NCBI GenBank assembly: GCA_031272895.1
Contig: JAISSW010000002.1
Span: 124,001-188,000 of the forward strand
Origin: Clostridium sp.
Lineage (GTDB): Bacteria; Bacillota; Clostridia; Oscillospirales; Acutalibacteraceae
DNA length: 64,000 bases
Direction of reading: 5' to 3'
A program made the translations under genes and the position numbers. Numbering within the stretch: the first letter of the stretch is position 1; each line of letters begins with the position of its first letter. Positions 17,047-24,800 of this stretch are shown here, piece by piece. Below the pieces are notes generated by a model. That model saw only the letters and a program-made list of their open reading frames with translations, was not told the origin of the DNA and searched no databases.

Positions 17047-18095
17047 CAAAGGCACCCCTCATAAAGCTCCGCAAGCGAGCTAAGCGGTACTTTTTCCAAT
17101 TTGCAGCTGCCGATTGCAAGGGGCAGAACCAAGGTTATTTCGTCCGCCGCACGTTTTTTGTCCGCCGCAACAAACGGCAGCAGCTCCTCAAGCGGATAGG
17201 GGCATACGCTTGGCAGACCATGGCTTATAAGCGCCGCTTTTATCCGCTCAGAGCAAGCCGCACACAGCCCCTTTTTCTCCGCGGCTCGTGTGACCGCCAG
17301 CAGTCCAAGCGCCACCGCGTGACCGTGCGTTATAGTGTATTCGCTGCGCTTTTCAATCGCGTGGGCAAGCGTATGTCCCAAATTCAGCGTGGCTCGCTTG
17401 CCTGCCTCGCGCTCGTCCTCACGCACAACAGCCGCCTTTATCTCCACATTGCGCGGAATAAGCGCGGCAATTTTTTCAAGGCTATCCGCTTCACAAAGCC
17501 TGTCAAACAGCTCCGCGTCCGCAAGGACACCATGCTTCAGCATCTCCGCTATCCCGTCGGCAAGCCGCTCCGCCGGCAAGCTGGCAAGCGTTTGTGTATC
17601 ACAAACCACGGCGCTTGGCTGCCAAAACGCCCCGGCAAGGTTTTTGCCCGCTTCAAGGTTCACCCCGGTTTTCCCGCCGACTGAGGAATCCACGGCGGCA
17701 AGCAGGCTGGTTGGCAGCTGAACGAACGCCACACCGCGCAGGTATGTCGCCGCCGCAAAGCCGGCAAGGTCGCCCGTAACGCCTCCGCCAAGCGCAAATA
17801 TTGCATCCCTTCGGCTAAGGCGCGCCGCGGCAAGGGCATTGAGCAGCTTGCCGTAAACCTCAAGGCTCTTGCTGCCCTCCCCCGCCGGGAAAACAAAGCG
17901 CTCCACGCGAACCCCCGCCGCCGTTAGTGTCTGCTCAACGGACGCGGCGTAAAGCCCCGCAACATTGCTGTCCGTAACAAGCATTGCCGTCTTGGGCAGC
18001 GGCACACCGGGCAGCTCCGTCAAGCGGCTCAGCAGCTCGTTCCCTATATGCACAGGGTAACTGCCCGTGCCGGTATTAACGCTGACTGTGACCAT
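17046..18095 (-). CDS. aroB: 3-dehydroquinate synthase
   Basis: AroB cyclises DAHP to 3-dehydroquinate using NAD and a divalent metal. The 349 residues show FPAGEGSKSLE, the NAD-binding GGGVTGDLAGFAAATYLRGV, PTSLLAAVDSSVGGKTGVN and the metal-ligand region GHTLAHAIEKRSEYTITHGHAVALG. GGGAG precedes the ATG. It is 13 bases downstream of aroF and coupled to aroA. Confidence 0.96.
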   Translation of the reverse strand: MVTVSVNTGTGSYPVHIGNELLSRLTELPGVPLPKTAMLVTDSNVAGLYAASVEQTLTAAGVRVERFVFPAGEGSKSLEVYGKLLNALAAARLSRRDAIFALGGGVTGDLAGFAAATYLRGVAFVQLPTSLLAAVDSSVGGKTGVNLEAGKNLAGAFWQPSAVVCDTQTLASLPAERLADGIAEMLKHGVLADAELFDRLCEADSLEKIAALIPRNVEIKAAVVREDEREAGKRATLNLGHTLAHAIEKRSEYTITHGHAVALGLLAVTRAAEKKGLCAACSERIKAALISHGLPSVCPYPLEELLPFVAADKKRAADEITLVLPLAIGSCKLEKVPLSSLAELYEGCL

Positions 18096-18108
18096 ATTCG
18101 CTCCCGTT

Positions 18109-19116
18109 CTACCTTACAGCATACGGCGCAATGGCGCGCACCAAGCCCGCAACCTCCGCAAAAACAGCCGGCTTGAGCGATTGCGGTCCGTCGCACATTG
18201 CGTGTTCGGGGTCGTTGTGTACTTCAATAATCAAGCCGTCCGCGCCGGCAGCCACCGCCGCCACGGATAGCGGCTTAACATACCTGTAAGCCCCGGTTGC
18301 GTGGCTTGGGTCAACAATGACCGGCAGATGAGAAAGCTCATGCAGCACCGGCACCACGGAAATATCCAGTGTGTTGCGCGTCGCCGTTTCAAATGTGCGG
18401 ATTCCGCGTTCGCAGAGGATTACCTTTTCGTTCCCTCCCGCCATAATGTACTCCGCGCTCATTAACAGCTCCTTAACGGTGCTTGAAAGCCCGCGCTTAA
18501 GCAGCACCGGCTTGTCGCCGCGCCCCAGCTCCTTAAGCAGCTCAAAGTTCTGCATATTGCGCGCCCCAACCTGAATAACGTCCACCTCCGCAAAAAGCGG
18601 CAGCTGGGATATATCCATAATTTCGGTAACAATCGGCAGCCCCGTTTCCTTTTTCGCCTCCAGCAAAAGCTCAATGCCCTCTGCTCGCATTCCCTGGAAG
18701 TCATAAGGGGAAGTGCGCGGCTTAAAGGCGCCGCCGCGCAGCAGCTTAGCCCCCGCTCCCTTGACGGCGTTTGCAACCGCAAGTATCTGCTCCCTGCTTT
18801 CCACGGAGCAGGGACCCGCTATCAGCACAGGCTCGTTCCCCCCGCCGATTAGCACCCCGTTCACGTCAATAACCGTGTCCGCCGGGTGGAATTTGCGGTT
18901 CGCCTTTTTATAAGGCTCACTGACCCGCTTTACCTCCTGAACAATCTCCAGCGCACGCAGCAGGTCGGCGTCAAGGCGGGTTGTGTCGCCCAAAAGCCCC
19001 AGCACCGTTTGGCGGTAGCCCTTGTTGACCTGAATATCCAAATCCTGCGCGCGCAGCCAAGAGCAAAGGCTGTCGAACTGCTGTGGTGTGTGTTCCTCTT
19101 TAAGAATGACAATCAT
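18109..19116 (-). CDS. aroF: 3-deoxy-7-phosphoheptulonate synthase (AroF/AroA type with N-terminal regulatory domain)
   Basis: This is the committing step of aromatic biosynthesis, condensing phosphoenolpyruvate with erythrose-4-phosphate. About 70 N-terminal residues form the ferredoxin-like regulatory domain known from Thermotoga-type enzymes, followed by the barrel with EPVLIAGPCSVESREQ, KPRTSPYDFQGM, VGARNMQNFELL, PVLLKRG and PVIVDPSHATG. AAGGAG stands before the ATG. It heads aroF-aroB-aroA-aroC and is preceded by a Phe-rich leader peptide and attenuator, so it is likely to respond both to feedback inhibition and to tRNA-Phe charging. Confidence 0.95.
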   Translation of the reverse strand: MIVILKEEHTPQQFDSLCSWLRAQDLDIQVNKGYRQTVLGLLGDTTRLDADLLRALEIVQEVKRVSEPYKKANRKFHPADTVIDVNGVLIGGGNEPVLIAGPCSVESREQILAVANAVKGAGAKLLRGGAFKPRTSPYDFQGMRAEGIELLLEAKKETGLPIVTEIMDISQLPLFAEVDVIQVGARNMQNFELLKELGRGDKPVLLKRGLSSTVKELLMSAEYIMAGGNEKVILCERGIRTFETATRNTLDISVVPVLHELSHLPVIVDPSHATGAYRYVKPLSVAAVAAGADGLIIEVHNDPEHAMCDGPQSLKPAVFAEVAGLVRAIAPYAVR

Positions 19117-19140
19117 GGTTTTCTCCTTGGTTTTTGTTTA

Positions 19141-19175
19141 TTATAATAAAACCCCCGCAGCGGTTCACTGCGGGG
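19141..19175 (-). terminator. Attenuator hairpin between the Phe leader peptide and aroF
   Basis: On the minus strand CCCCGCAG (19175-19168) pairs with CTGCGGGG (19160-19153), followed by TTTTATTATAA. The hairpin begins 21 bases after the leader peptide stop and ends about 25 bases before the aroF start, the standard place for a ribosome-controlled attenuator. Confidence 0.85.
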
Positions 19176-19196
19176 ATTTTGTTATCACTCGTTCCC

Positions 19197-19280
19197 TTAT
19201 TGCAGCGCGCCGCGGTTGACCTTGCTAAAGAAGAAAGCAAAGCCAAAAAAGCTAAAAAACTGCCGAGGGTTTGTGTTCAT
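19197..19280 (-). CDS. Phenylalanine-rich leader peptide of the aro operon
   Basis: This is a 27-codon reading frame from ATG 19280 to TAA 19197, behind GGAG with a 7-base gap. It encodes eight phenylalanines within eleven residues (FFSFFGFAFFF at codons 8-18). It lies between a consensus promoter and a terminator hairpin just before aroF. This is the layout of the enterobacterial pheA leader: slow translation at Phe codons when tRNA-Phe is uncharged would favour antitermination. The identity of the antiterminator is not clear; the best alternative pairing I find is a 6-bp match of the codons near 19203-19208 with GCAGTG of the terminator stem. Confidence is high that the frame is real and moderate on the mechanism. 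Confidence 0.85.
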   Translation of the reverse strand: MNTNPRQFFSFFGFAFFFSKVNRGALQ

Positions 19281-19312
19281 TAAAAAGCTCCATGTAAGTG
19301 TGGTTTTGCCTA

Positions 19313-19341
19313 AGTATAGCAGAGCGGCGCACGGTTGTCAA
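19313..19341 (-). promoter_or_regulatory. Sigma-A promoter for the aro leader and operon
   Basis: On the minus strand TTGACA (19341-19336) and TATACT (19318-19313) are 17 bp apart, placing the transcript start near 19306, about 26 bases before the leader peptide ATG. Confidence 0.88.
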
Positions 19342-19361
19342 GCCTTTTTTGTGTTTTTTTC

Positions 19362-19390
19362 TTGCCAAAGGCGTCTTTTTGCGCTATAAT
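19362..19390 (+). promoter_or_regulatory. Sigma-A promoter for the metallophosphoesterase gene
   Basis: TTGCCA (19362-19367) and TATAAT (19385-19390) are 17 bp apart. It is divergent from, and does not overlap, the aro promoter. Confidence 0.85.
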
Positions 19391-19420
19391 AAAGCCAAAT
19401 TACAAAAACAGGGAGCAGCT

Positions 19421-20860
19421 ATGGCAAGCAATTTCTGCCTGATAACCGACACACATTACTACAACGCGCAGGCGCTTGGGCTTCGCACAGACCGTCAGCA
19501 AAAAACGCTGAACGAAAGCGGCGCAATCCTTGACGCGGCGCTGGATATTTTTATTGGGCGCAAGGACTGCGACGTGCTGCTGATTGCGGGCGACGTCAGC
19601 TGCAACGGTGAGCGTGAAAGCCACGAGGAGCTTATAAATAAGCTGCGGCGGGTTCAGGCTGCGGGCAAGCGTGTGCTGCTGATAACCTCCACGCACGATT
19701 TTGAGCAGCAATCCAACGCAAGGCGCTTGGCGCAGGGGCAAAAAATCGGCGAGGCACACACCGTGACGGGCGAATTCAACCCCGGCATGACCCTGCGCGA
19801 CGAGCTGCCGGTGCTTTACCACGAGTTCGGCTTCAGCGACGCGCTGAGCGTTTTTGACGAGCTTAGCTACTGCGCGCAAATAGCGCCGGGGCTGCGGGCG
19901 CTTATGCTCAACGACGACGGAGGGCATTACCACGCTCAAACGCCGGGCGCCCCGACGGACAAGCCCCGGGACGACAACGGGATTCAGCTGACGGCTGACG
20001 GGCATTTACTTTGCGGCTACAGCGCGGAGCAGTTAGACTGGATTTTAGGGCAAATTGAGCAAGCGCACAGGGACGGCGAGGCAATTTTTGCCGTTACGCA
20101 CCACCCACTGCTGCCGCCGTTCCCGCTTTACCCCACAATAAGCAAGCGTGATATGCTGGGCGACTATGAACGCCTGCGCGAAATACTGCCCGACGCCGGT
20201 CTGCGCGTGATTTTCACCGGGCACACCCACGTCCACAATATTGGGCATTATACCTCGGCCGCGGGCAACAGCATAACCGATATCAACACGGCGGCGCTCT
20301 GCGGCTACCCGGCTCCCCTGCGCTTTTGCAGCTATGAGGACGGCGTGCTGGACGTGCATACGGAGTGCGTTGAGCGCTTTGTTTATGACGGCAAGGAGCT
20401 TGGTCTTGATTTTTTGCGCGACGAATTTGACAGGCTTTTGAACGATGTTATCTACAGCGCCGCGCATGATTTTGACGGCTTTGTTTCCGCTTGCCGCGGG
20501 CTTGGTCTGCCGCCGGAAAAGCTTGGCGGGCACAGGCTTCTCGTAAAGGCGGCGGGGCTGTTTTTGGAAAAAGCCACCTTGGGAACCCTTAGCCGGCTGT
20601 TGCTTTGCCCAATACCCAAGGAGGCCCGTAAGGTCAGGCTTGGCGGACTGATAACCGAGGCGCTGCGCAATATTTTTGCCGGTACGGAGAAGTATTCGCC
20701 CGAAACACCGGTTGGGGCGGCTGCCCAAAGGCTGGCGGGGCGCCTGCAAAAGCTTATTGGCAAACACTTGAAAGGGACCATAGCCGAGGACCTGCCCGCC
20801 CTGTTTGCTTCGCTGCTTTATGACGACAGCCCTGACTGGGCTTGGAGCGGGCGGCTGTAA
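19421..20860 (+). CDS. Calcineurin-like metallophosphoesterase
   Basis: This is a 479-residue protein with the full set of dimetal phosphoesterase motifs: DTHYY near the N-terminus, AGDVSCNGE, STHD in place of the usual GNHD, THHP and GHTHVH. No signal peptide or membrane segment is seen with the ATG at 19421, which follows GGGAG; the open frame extends upstream through the promoter and is not used. The C-terminal 200 residues are family-specific and unfamiliar. The substrate is unknown. Confidence 0.85.
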   Translation: MASNFCLITDTHYYNAQALGLRTDRQQKTLNESGAILDAALDIFIGRKDCDVLLIAGDVSCNGERESHEELINKLRRVQAAGKRVLLITSTHDFEQQSNARRLAQGQKIGEAHTVTGEFNPGMTLRDELPVLYHEFGFSDALSVFDELSYCAQIAPGLRALMLNDDGGHYHAQTPGAPTDKPRDDNGIQLTADGHLLCGYSAEQLDWILGQIEQAHRDGEAIFAVTHHPLLPPFPLYPTISKRDMLGDYERLREILPDAGLRVIFTGHTHVHNIGHYTSAAGNSITDINTAALCGYPAPLRFCSYEDGVLDVHTECVERFVYDGKELGLDFLRDEFDRLLNDVIYSAAHDFDGFVSACRGLGLPPEKLGGHRLLVKAAGLFLEKATLGTLSRLLLCPIPKEARKVRLGGLITEALRNIFAGTEKYSPETPVGAAAQRLAGRLQKLIGKHLKGTIAEDLPALFASLLYDDSPDWAWSGRL

Positions 20861-20885
20861 ATAAGTAACAAGCTTGTAATCACGC

Positions 20886-20914
20886 TTGACAATCACGCGG
20901 TGTTGTGATAGAAT
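20886..20914 (+). promoter_or_regulatory. Sigma-A promoter for the secreted lipase-like gene
   Basis: TTGACA (20886-20891) and TAGAAT (20909-20914) are 17 bp apart. The start codon is about 190 bases further on, so the transcript has a long leader. Confidence 0.82.
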
Positions 20915-21028
20915 GAGTCCATAGAGTCTATTACATCATAAGGGTTGTCTGCTTATGCGTTACGGCAATACCATGAATACGACTTTAGTTTTCCGCCCAC
21001 TTACGGAAAGCCCATTGTAAAGCTGTGT

Positions 21029-21060
21029 CTGCGCCGCTGTGCGCAGGCATTTTCTTGTTT
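21029..21060 (+). promoter_or_regulatory. Hairpin in the long leader of the lipase-like gene
   Basis: CTGCGC (21029-21034) pairs with GCGCAG (21041-21046), followed by a T-rich stretch ATTTTCTTGTTTT. It resembles a weak terminator and might be an attenuator. The rest of the ~185-base leader matched no riboswitch class that I could recognise. Confidence 0.35.
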
Positions 21061-21105
21061 TCATGCCCCCCGTACGGCGGCGCAAATTTTAAGGAGGTAC
21101 ACCCC

Positions 21106-23058
21106 ATGAAAAAACATTTCACCAAGCTTCTTTCCGTCCTTTTGGCTGTAGTGCTGACGGTCAGCCTGCTGCCAATCGCCACTCAGGCGGCGGCGGTTGA
21201 CCCGCCCTACCCCGTTATCCGCGTAACAGGCGGACAGGCAAGCCTGACCAACTACGAAACCGGGGAGCAATACTTCTCCGCGTTCGACCTTAATATGGAC
21301 GCCCTTAAGGTCAACATGGCGGAAATACAGGAGCCGCTAATTGAGGCGCTCAAGGGTCTGCGCTGGGAGGAAGCCGCACACCTGCTTGGTCAATTCATGC
21401 AGTCCATGTTCGGCGAGCTGGCCGTCTACCCGGACGGCACAAGCAAGAACGCCCTCTACCGCACAGGCACACAGGCAGTGCCGGGCTATGACGATACGGC
21501 CTACATTACCCCCAAGCGTGAGGTTCCCCCGCCGGAAACCACCACCGAGCCGCCCACTACCGAACCGCCTGTAACCGAACCTCCCTCCTCAACGGAGCCG
21601 CCCCCCTCTACGGAAGCGCCGGAACCCGAACCAACGCCCGGAATCCATATCCCTGAGGCGCTTGTTGAGGCCTGGAACAAGGTGCTGGAAACCCTTTCCA
21701 ACGCGCTCAAGCCAATCGGCGACAGGCTTCTTCAGTTTGTGGACGACCTGGGCGTACAGCTTGAGAATGCGGTCATTGGTATTCAAACCGGCACCGATGA
21801 ATACAAGGAAGAAAACGGCTACACCGCAAAGCAGCCCGAACCCGACCCCGCTTGGGACAACGTGGATTCCCTTAACCTCAAAAACGGAGTTAATTGCTTC
21901 TGGTTCACTTTTGACTGGCGGCAATCCCCGTTGCAGGTTGCGGACCAGCTGAACGACTATATCAAGGCCGTTAAAGCATACACGGGTGCGGACAAGGTCT
22001 ATGTGCAGTGCCAGTCCATGTCCACCTCCACCGGCATGGTTTACCTTGACCGCTATGTTAACGGCAACGCAAATCCGGATATTGCCGGCATTTTCTTCTC
22101 ACAATCAATGGGCAATGGCTCGGACGTGTTCGGCTCAGTCCTGAGTAAAAAGATTTGGCTTGACGCCACCGCCCTTGCAAATTCCAAGGATATTTACGGC
22201 TTCGTGGATATTCCCGAGGAATACCAAGCGCTGCTTAAGGTTCTTCACAACACAGGTCTGCTGGACTTGGTTCTCAGTATTCTGCCCCTGCTGCCGGCAA
22301 GCTTTATCGACACAGTGTTTGAGGAGGCGCTTATTCCTACATATGCCTCCTTCCCAAGTATGTGGGCGCTCGTTCCCGCAGAGATGTATAATGAAGCTAA
22401 GTCCGCAACCTGGGGTGACCGCGTGAACGACCCGGCGTACGCAAGCTTTTTTGCCCAAATTGACGGCTATTACAATATCCAAAAAAGGAGCAACGCCATC
22501 CTGCAGGAAGCGGCTGAGAATGTTAAAGTGGCCGTGCTTGCCGGCTTTGGCAGAACCGCATGGCCCATAGCAAGCCAGCAGGGCGCCCAAGGCGACCAGG
22601 GCGTGGACACAAAATACGCCTCATACGGCGCAACGGTACTTAACCTCGGTCAGGTGTTCCCGGATAGCTATAAGCAAAAGGTAAATGACGGGCACGACCA
22701 TATCTCCCCCGACAAGACGGTGGACGCAAGCACCTGCGCCCTGCCGGAGAACACCTGGTTCGTTAATGACGTGCGGCACCAAAACTTTTTGGATTGGGGC
22801 GGGCTTGCCGCCTGGTGGATGACCACGGACAACCCGACTGTCTTCAGCAGCGAGCGCTGGCCGCAGTTCCTGCGTTCAACCACGGGCGATGAAACAGTTA
22901 TATACCCCCTGCTTGCGCCCGTTTACGAAACCTCCGACGCCTTTGTTAAGATGGAAAGCTTTTGGAATAGCTTCCTTAGCTTTTGGAGCAAGCTGCTGTA
23001 CTTCCTCACCGGCACAACCTCAAAGGCGGTTAACTTCTTTGCCCGCTTGGGCAACTGA
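21106..23058 (+). CDS. Secreted alpha/beta-hydrolase-like (lipase-like) protein with Pro/Thr linker
   Basis: This 650-residue exported protein has a signal peptide (MKKHFTKLLSVLLAVVLTVSLLP, cleaved near TQAAA). Residues ~140-185 are a linker of repeated TTEPP/TEPP units. The downstream segment FDWRQSPLQVADQLNDYIKAV, then YTGADKVYVQCQSMSTSTG, resembles clostridial secreted lipases. There the nucleophile elbow would be Gly-His-Ser-Met-Gly, whereas here both glycines are replaced (CQSMS). A histidine-rich GHDHISPD and VRHQNF lie near the C-terminus, which ends in a hydrophobic, Trp/Phe-rich tail. AAGGAGG precedes the ATG at 21106. The hydrolase fold is inferred; activity is uncertain. Confidence 0.6.
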   Translation: MKKHFTKLLSVLLAVVLTVSLLPIATQAAAVDPPYPVIRVTGGQASLTNYETGEQYFSAFDLNMDALKVNMAEIQEPLIEALKGLRWEEAAHLLGQFMQSMFGELAVYPDGTSKNALYRTGTQAVPGYDDTAYITPKREVPPPETTTEPPTTEPPVTEPPSSTEPPPSTEAPEPEPTPGIHIPEALVEAWNKVLETLSNALKPIGDRLLQFVDDLGVQLENAVIGIQTGTDEYKEENGYTAKQPEPDPAWDNVDSLNLKNGVNCFWFTFDWRQSPLQVADQLNDYIKAVKAYTGADKVYVQCQSMSTSTGMVYLDRYVNGNANPDIAGIFFSQSMGNGSDVFGSVLSKKIWLDATALANSKDIYGFVDIPEEYQALLKVLHNTGLLDLVLSILPLLPASFIDTVFEEALIPTYASFPSMWALVPAEMYNEAKSATWGDRVNDPAYASFFAQIDGYYNIQKRSNAILQEAAENVKVAVLAGFGRTAWPIASQQGAQGDQGVDTKYASYGATVLNLGQVFPDSYKQKVNDGHDHISPDKTVDASTCALPENTWFVNDVRHQNFLDWGGLAAWWMTTDNPTVFSSERWPQFLRSTTGDETVIYPLLAPVYETSDAFVKMESFWNSFLSFWSKLLYFLTGTTSKAVNFFARLGN

Positions 23059-23071
23059 GCAGTCACCACAT

Positions 23072-23099
23072 AAAAAAGAGGGGCAATGCCCCTCTTTTT
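23072..23099. terminator. Bidirectional terminator between the lipase-like gene and rplL
   Basis: AAAAAGAGGGGC pairs with GCCCCTCTTTTT around AAT. A and T runs on both sides serve the two convergent genes. Confidence 0.92.
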
Positions 23100-23116
23100 G
23101 TTCTGAACGGAAAAGC

Positions 23117-23497
23117 TTATTTGATTTCGACCTTTGCGCCGACTTCTTCCAGCTTTGCCTTAAGCTCCTCTGCCGCTTCCTTGGAAACAGCCTCTTTGAT
23201 TGCCTTCGGCACTGCCTCGACCAATGCTTTAGCATCGGCAAGACCCACGCCAAGCGCGCCCTTGATTGCGATGATGAGCTTTGCCTTGCTTGCGCCTGCG
23301 TCTGTAAGGACGACGTCAAACTCGGTCTTTTCTTCCTCTTCCGCGGCGGCGACTGCCGGACCCGCGACTGCCACCGCTGCTGCGGCGGACACGCCGAACT
23401 CGTCTTCCACTGCGTGGACAAGCTCGCTCAGCTCCAGCACGGTAAGCCCCTTAAGCGTTTCGAGAATACCGGCGATTTTTGCGTTTTCTGTAGCCAT
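23117..23497 (-). CDS. rplL: 50S ribosomal protein L7/L12
   Basis: This is the stalk protein that recruits translation GTPases. The 126 residues comprise the N-terminal dimerisation helices, an Ala/Val-rich hinge ([21 protein letters not shown]) and the C-terminal domain with [43 protein letters not shown]. It lies 27 bases after rplJ. Confidence 0.97.
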   Translation of the reverse strand: MATENAKIAGILETLKGLTVLELSELVHAVEDEFGVSAAAAVAVAGPAVAAAEEEEKTEFDVVLTDAGASKAKLIIAIKGALGVGLADAKALVEAVPKAIKEAVSKEAAEELKAKLEEVGAKVEIK

Positions 23498-23524
23498 TGG
23501 ATTTTCCTCCTGTTATGTGTTTTG

Positions 23525-24145
23525 TTATGCCTCTTCGGCTGGTGTTTCGGCTGCTTCAGCCGTGGGTTCTGTTGGCGCTTCAGCGGCTGCTTCCTCTGCG
23601 GGAGCCTCCGCCGGGGCTGTTTCCTCAGCTGCGGTTTCCTCCGCCGCCGGGGCGCCGCCCTTGTCCACAACTGCCTGAATAACACGGGCAAATGCGGCAA
23701 TCGGCGCTTGGAACGCGTTGCAGACTGTTGCAAGCAACACGTCACGCGTGGGCAGCTTAGCAAGGCTTTCAACCGTTTCCACGCTGATTGCTTTGCCCTC
23801 CAAGAATCCGCCCTTAATGGCGAAGGTCTTGTGCTTTTCGGCAAAGCCGTGCAGAATCCTTGCGGCGGCGGTGTGGTCCTCGTTGCTGATAGCAAGGGCC
23901 GTTGTGCCTGTGAGCTGTGCGTCAAGCTCGGTCAGGTTGCTTTGGGCTGTGGCGCGGCGCAGCAGCGTGTTTTTAACTACGCTGTATTTAATGCCCGCGG
24001 CGCGCAGCTCCCGGCGGAGCTTTGTGTCGTCCTCCACGGTAATACCGCGGTAATCCACCAAAACACCCGCAACGGCGTTGCTGAGGGATTCGGTCAAATC
24101 CGCCACTGCCTTTTGCTTTTGCTCAAGAATACTTGCGCTTGGCAT
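23525..24145 (-). CDS. rplJ: 50S ribosomal protein L10 with acidic Ala/Glu-rich tail
   Basis: L10 anchors the L7/L12 dimers to the ribosome and represses its own operon by binding the leader RNA. The 206-residue product begins MPSASILEQKQKAVADLTE at ATG 24145 behind GGAGG; the frame upstream belongs to the leader. Conserved LVDYRGITVEDDTKLRRELR and VVKNTLLRRA are present. Some 35 residues at the C-terminus are an Ala/Glu/Pro/Thr repeat that ordinary L10 proteins lack. Confidence 0.95.
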   Translation of the reverse strand: MPSASILEQKQKAVADLTESLSNAVAGVLVDYRGITVEDDTKLRRELRAAGIKYSVVKNTLLRRATAQSNLTELDAQLTGTTALAISNEDHTAAARILHGFAEKHKTFAIKGGFLEGKAISVETVESLAKLPTRDVLLATVCNAFQAPIAAFARVIQAVVDKGGAPAAEETAAEETAPAEAPAEEAAAEAPTEPTAEAAETPAEEA

Positions 24146-24179
24146 GGGTTCACCTCCTGATTTGATATTGCGTGCTAAC

Positions 24180-24308
24180 AAAAAACTCTCCCCCAAAGGA
24201 GGAGAGGCAGAAACTAAGCAAGGTTAGACCCTGTTGCAAAGCCGCTTTCCTCGGCAGCCATATTTAAGCGCGGGAGCGCGGCTGCTGTCTTTGGTTGGCA
24301 CGGCGGAT
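24180..24308 (-). ncRNA. L10 leader (ribosomal protein autoregulatory leader)
   Basis: The ~130-base leader between the promoter and rplJ contains ACAGCAGCC, a GC-rich hairpin, a GCCGAGGAAAG segment, and a terminator-like hairpin CTCTCC...GGAGAG followed by TTTTTTG near 24180-24206. This order agrees with the L10 leader of Firmicutes, where L10(L12)4 binds and controls the operon. Confidence 0.75.
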
Positions 24309-24337
24309 ATTATATCAGATTACGCCGGCTTTGTCAA
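24309..24337 (-). promoter_or_regulatory. Perfect-consensus sigma-A promoter for rplJ-rplL
   Basis: On the minus strand TTGACA (24337-24332) and TATAAT (24314-24309) are exactly consensus and 17 bp apart, as expected for a ribosomal protein operon. Confidence 0.93.
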
Positions 24338-24513
24338 GCCCCTGTGCTTCTGTTTTTCTGCCGGGTTGCAACTCGCTCGGCGTGCTGCATCAAATTAAGC
24401 GCTTTTTTTGCGCACTTTTTGAGCTGCTTTTTTGCGCGCAGAAAATTTTTGTTAACAAAAAGTACAAAAAAACATCATAATTTCTTTATTAGAAACAAAT
24501 CCGGCTGAAGTTG

Positions 24514-24522
24514 TGCTATACT
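24514..24522 (+). promoter_or_regulatory. Extended -10 promoter ahead of the 42-residue gene
   Basis: TGC-TATACT at 24514-24522 forms an extended -10 element; no good -35 is seen. It lies 46 bases ahead of the start codon. Confidence 0.6.
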
Positions 24523-24567
24523 ACGCTTTGTGGAATACCCCACCATAACCGAAAGGAGTGAACAATA

Positions 24568-24696
24568 ATGCAACAGTGGCTGCACGACCTTCTTGACGCT
24601 GTCGCTTCCTTCCTGGAAGAGAAACTCGTTATCGACGGGCTTGACCTTAGCACCGCATGGGATTCCTTTGTGGCGTGGCTTAAGACCTTGGTGTAA
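24568..24696 (+). CDS. Orphan 42-residue amphipathic small protein
   Basis: ATG 24568 to TAA 24696 follows AAAGGAG with ideal spacing and is framed by an extended -10 promoter and a strong terminator, so a real monocistronic gene is likely. The product (begins MQQWLHDLLDAVASFLEEKL, ends WLKTLV) is acidic with three Trp and regularly spaced Leu/Val/Phe, consistent with one or two amphipathic helices. It has no signal peptide, no cysteines and no family I recognise. Possible roles include a membrane-surface regulator, a toxin-like peptide or a spore small protein; none is supported further. Confidence 0.75.
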   Translation: MQQWLHDLLDAVASFLEEKLVIDGLDLSTAWDSFVAWLKTLV

Positions 24697-24710
24697 CGTA
24701 CGCAACGGCG

Positions 24711-24741
24711 GCGCTCCCCAAAAGGGGGGCGCTGTTTTTTT
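24711..24741 (+). terminator. Terminator of the 42-residue gene
   Basis: GCGCTCCCC pairs with GGGGGGCGC (one G-T pair) around AAAA, followed by TGTTTTTTT. Confidence 0.9.
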
Positions 24742-24800
24742 GCATAATTTTGCCTTTTCCCGGCAAGAATAGCTCCGACAACCAAGCGAGGGGTGGTAGT

